A stretch of DNA of 64,000 bases, from assembly GCA_024867545.1 (NCBI GenBank), contig JANFNE010000037.1, positions 248,001-312,000 of the forward strand, read 5' to 3'. Under the pieces are notes generated by a model. It searched no databases. It was not told the DNA's origin and was given only the letters and a program-made list of their open reading frames with translations. Of the stretch, positions 62,548 to 64,000 are shown in pieces. The position numbers and the translations under genes were made by a program. Source of the stretch: Phytopythium helicoides. Its lineage: Eukaryota; Oomycota; Peronosporomycetes; Pythiales; Pythiaceae. Each line of letters begins with the position of its first letter. Within the stretch, counting starts at the first letter, position 1.

Positions 62548-64000
62548 ATGAAGATCCTGGCCCCCGAACTCTCGTGGACATCTCTATCGGCTGCTGCGGT
62601 CGCGGCGGTGCTACTGGTCTACGCGGTCTCATCAGCTCGTCAGCACCGATCCAAGCGATTGGAAGGACTCGTTCGACTTGCTCTACGTCCCTACTACGAC
62701 GCTGCCGTTCCTAGGTAACACGCTCGACCTGGCCAAGCACGCGGCACAGATCCATCACTGGACGACGGCTCAATGCACTGCCAGTGGTGGGAAACCAGTG
62801 CTGATGAGGATCGTGGGCGTGCCGCCGACCATTATCGTCTCAACGCCAGAACAGTATGAGGAGGTGGCGCGCACACGCTTCGACGCGTTCGGTCGGGGAC
62901 CGTTCCAGCACGACCTCATCTGCGATCTCGTGGGCGAGTCCATCTTCTCGGTTGATGGAGACGAGTGGAAGTTCCACCGCCGTATCATGGTGGGACTCTT
63001 CTCGCAGCGAGCTCTGCGCGGACCAATGACCAAGGCTATCCAGAAGCACCTGCGCGTGTTCGAACAGGTTCTAGACAGTCATGTGACCTCGAAGAAACCC
63101 ATCGACATGTTCCGCGGACTACACGGCTTCACACTCGGTGCATTCGTCGAGATCGCACTTGGAGTGGACACACGCACACTGCCGAGCAAGCAGTGCCACG
63201 ACTTCAATGAGGCCTTTGACTTTGCACAGCATCGGATAGCTGTACGCTCCTACGTTCCGATGTGGCTCTGGCGCCTGCAGCGATGGCTCAATGTTGGCGA
63301 AGAGCGCAAGTACAGCGACGCCATGGGGATAATCAATGGACTCGTGCTGCGGCTCATCAACGAGTCGATGGCCAAACCCCGCGGAGAAGGCAAAGACCTC
63401 GTGTCACTCATCCTCGACCACGTTGACAGCGAGAAACACACCATCGAGGCCAGCACAGTCCGAGACATGATTGTGACGGCACTGGTGGCTGGCAGAGATA
63501 CGACTGCGGACACCATGAGTTGGTTTTTCCACCTCATCAGTACGCACATGGACGTACAGGAGCGCATCCGTGCGGAGCTTCGCGAGAAGTTGCCTCAGCT
63601 GTTTTCGGACCCGGAGTTTTTGCCGTCGATGGACGACATTCAGAAGTTGCCTTACTTGGAAGCGAGTATCCGTGAGGTTCTTCGTCTGTATCCTCCGGCT
63701 GCGTACTTGATCCGCCAATGCTCCGAGGATACTGTTCTCGATGATGGCACGTTCATTGCCAAGGGTTGGATGGTTGGTCTTGCACTCTATGCAATGGCTC
63801 GCCAGAAGCATGTTTGGGGAGAGGATGCGGCTGAGTTCAAACCGGAGCGATACCTCAGCGAGGACAAACCCCGCACACTGGCTTTCCATGCGGGTCCACG
63901 GCTGTGCGTTGGCCGTGATTTGGCTATGCTGCAGATGAAGATCCTGGTTTCGACTGTGCTCGCTCGCTTCAAGCTGAGGGAGCAGCCAGGTATCGAGGTG
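62548..64000 (+). CDS. Cytochrome P450, CYP86/CYP4-like, cut by the window end
   Basis: ATG at 62548 starts MKILAPELSW with a membrane anchor (AAAVAAVLLVYAV). Near 62680 the frame must shift by one base to reach VPTTTLPFLGNTLDLA, from where it is open to the window end. P450 hallmarks are visible: the I-helix AGRDTTADT, the K-helix EVLRLYPP with ExxR, KPERYL, and the haem loop FHAGPRLCVGRDLA with its Cys ligand. The order and spacing fit the CYP86/CYP4-type fatty-acid hydroxylases, ER-bound mono-oxygenases. About 480 residues are present and only the last part is missing. The frameshift may be a consensus error or an inactivating lesion; an intron there is not supported by splice sites. Confidence 0.85.

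Noticed and set aside
1..64000. tRNA, rRNA or CRISPR features
   Set aside because: No cloverleaf, rRNA-like or regularly spaced repeat-spacer pattern was recognised by eye; a covariance-model scan was not possible.

Overview
The window reads as nuclear DNA of an oomycete (Phytophthora/Pythium type). The evidence is many short introns (56-193 nt) mostly with GTACGT, GTGAGT or GTGCGT-like donors, compact genes close together on both strands, oomycete-style protein families (RGS-containing GRK-like kinase, GH5 with an N-terminal membrane anchor, SHAQKY-type Myb, large multi-TM families) and young Ty3/gypsy and Mutator-like elements. No prokaryotic features, tRNA, rRNA or CRISPR array were recognised.

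Layout. 1-7200: a membrane-anchored GH5 glycosyl hydrolase (+) converges on an ABCF ATPase (-), followed by decayed pieces of the same two genes and of a multi-TM/LRR family. 7200-11160: a GRK-like RGS kinase with a C-terminal CaaX box. 11340-21720: an array of LRR/transmembrane paralogues (family A; two frameshifted full-length copies, one clear pseudogene, relics) with one intact polytopic membrane gene (family B) in the middle. 21940-28880: housekeeping-type genes: an RMD5/RMND5-like ubiquitin ligase, a small zinc-finger-like/coiled-coil protein, a long protein with repeated CTFxP motifs, and a PX-RING protein. 29950-38760: a second, inverted GH5/ABCF segment. Its ABCF is only a C-terminal fragment, and its GH5 is split by a complete 6.3-kb chromovirus-type LTR retrotransposon with LTRs that look identical and a 5-bp target duplication. 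38838-42039: a Mutator-like element with ~100-bp TIRs, a 9-bp target duplication, a transposase carrying two in-frame stops, and what looks like a captured, intron-containing host gene fragment. 43489-43580: a perfect 40-bp inverted repeat. 43700-49305: one intact family B gene followed by a 2,260-bp tandem array carrying truncated copies. 49976-50488: a Myb-like gene. 50500-55000: gene-poor. 55000-64000: a protein with two copies of an unfamiliar RWS...FL domain, a SERAC1-like ARM/serine esterase and a cytochrome P450 cut by the window edge.

How it fits together. Conserved genes alternate with islands shaped by segmental duplication, inversion, unequal crossing-over and transposition. Single-nucleotide indels break several otherwise well-conserved reading frames (RMD5-like, PX-RING, P450, CTFxP, two family A genes). 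They are either real lesions or consensus errors, so gene status should be read with that caution. All gene models and splice sites were worked out by eye from reading-frame continuity and family resemblance; no database search was run.
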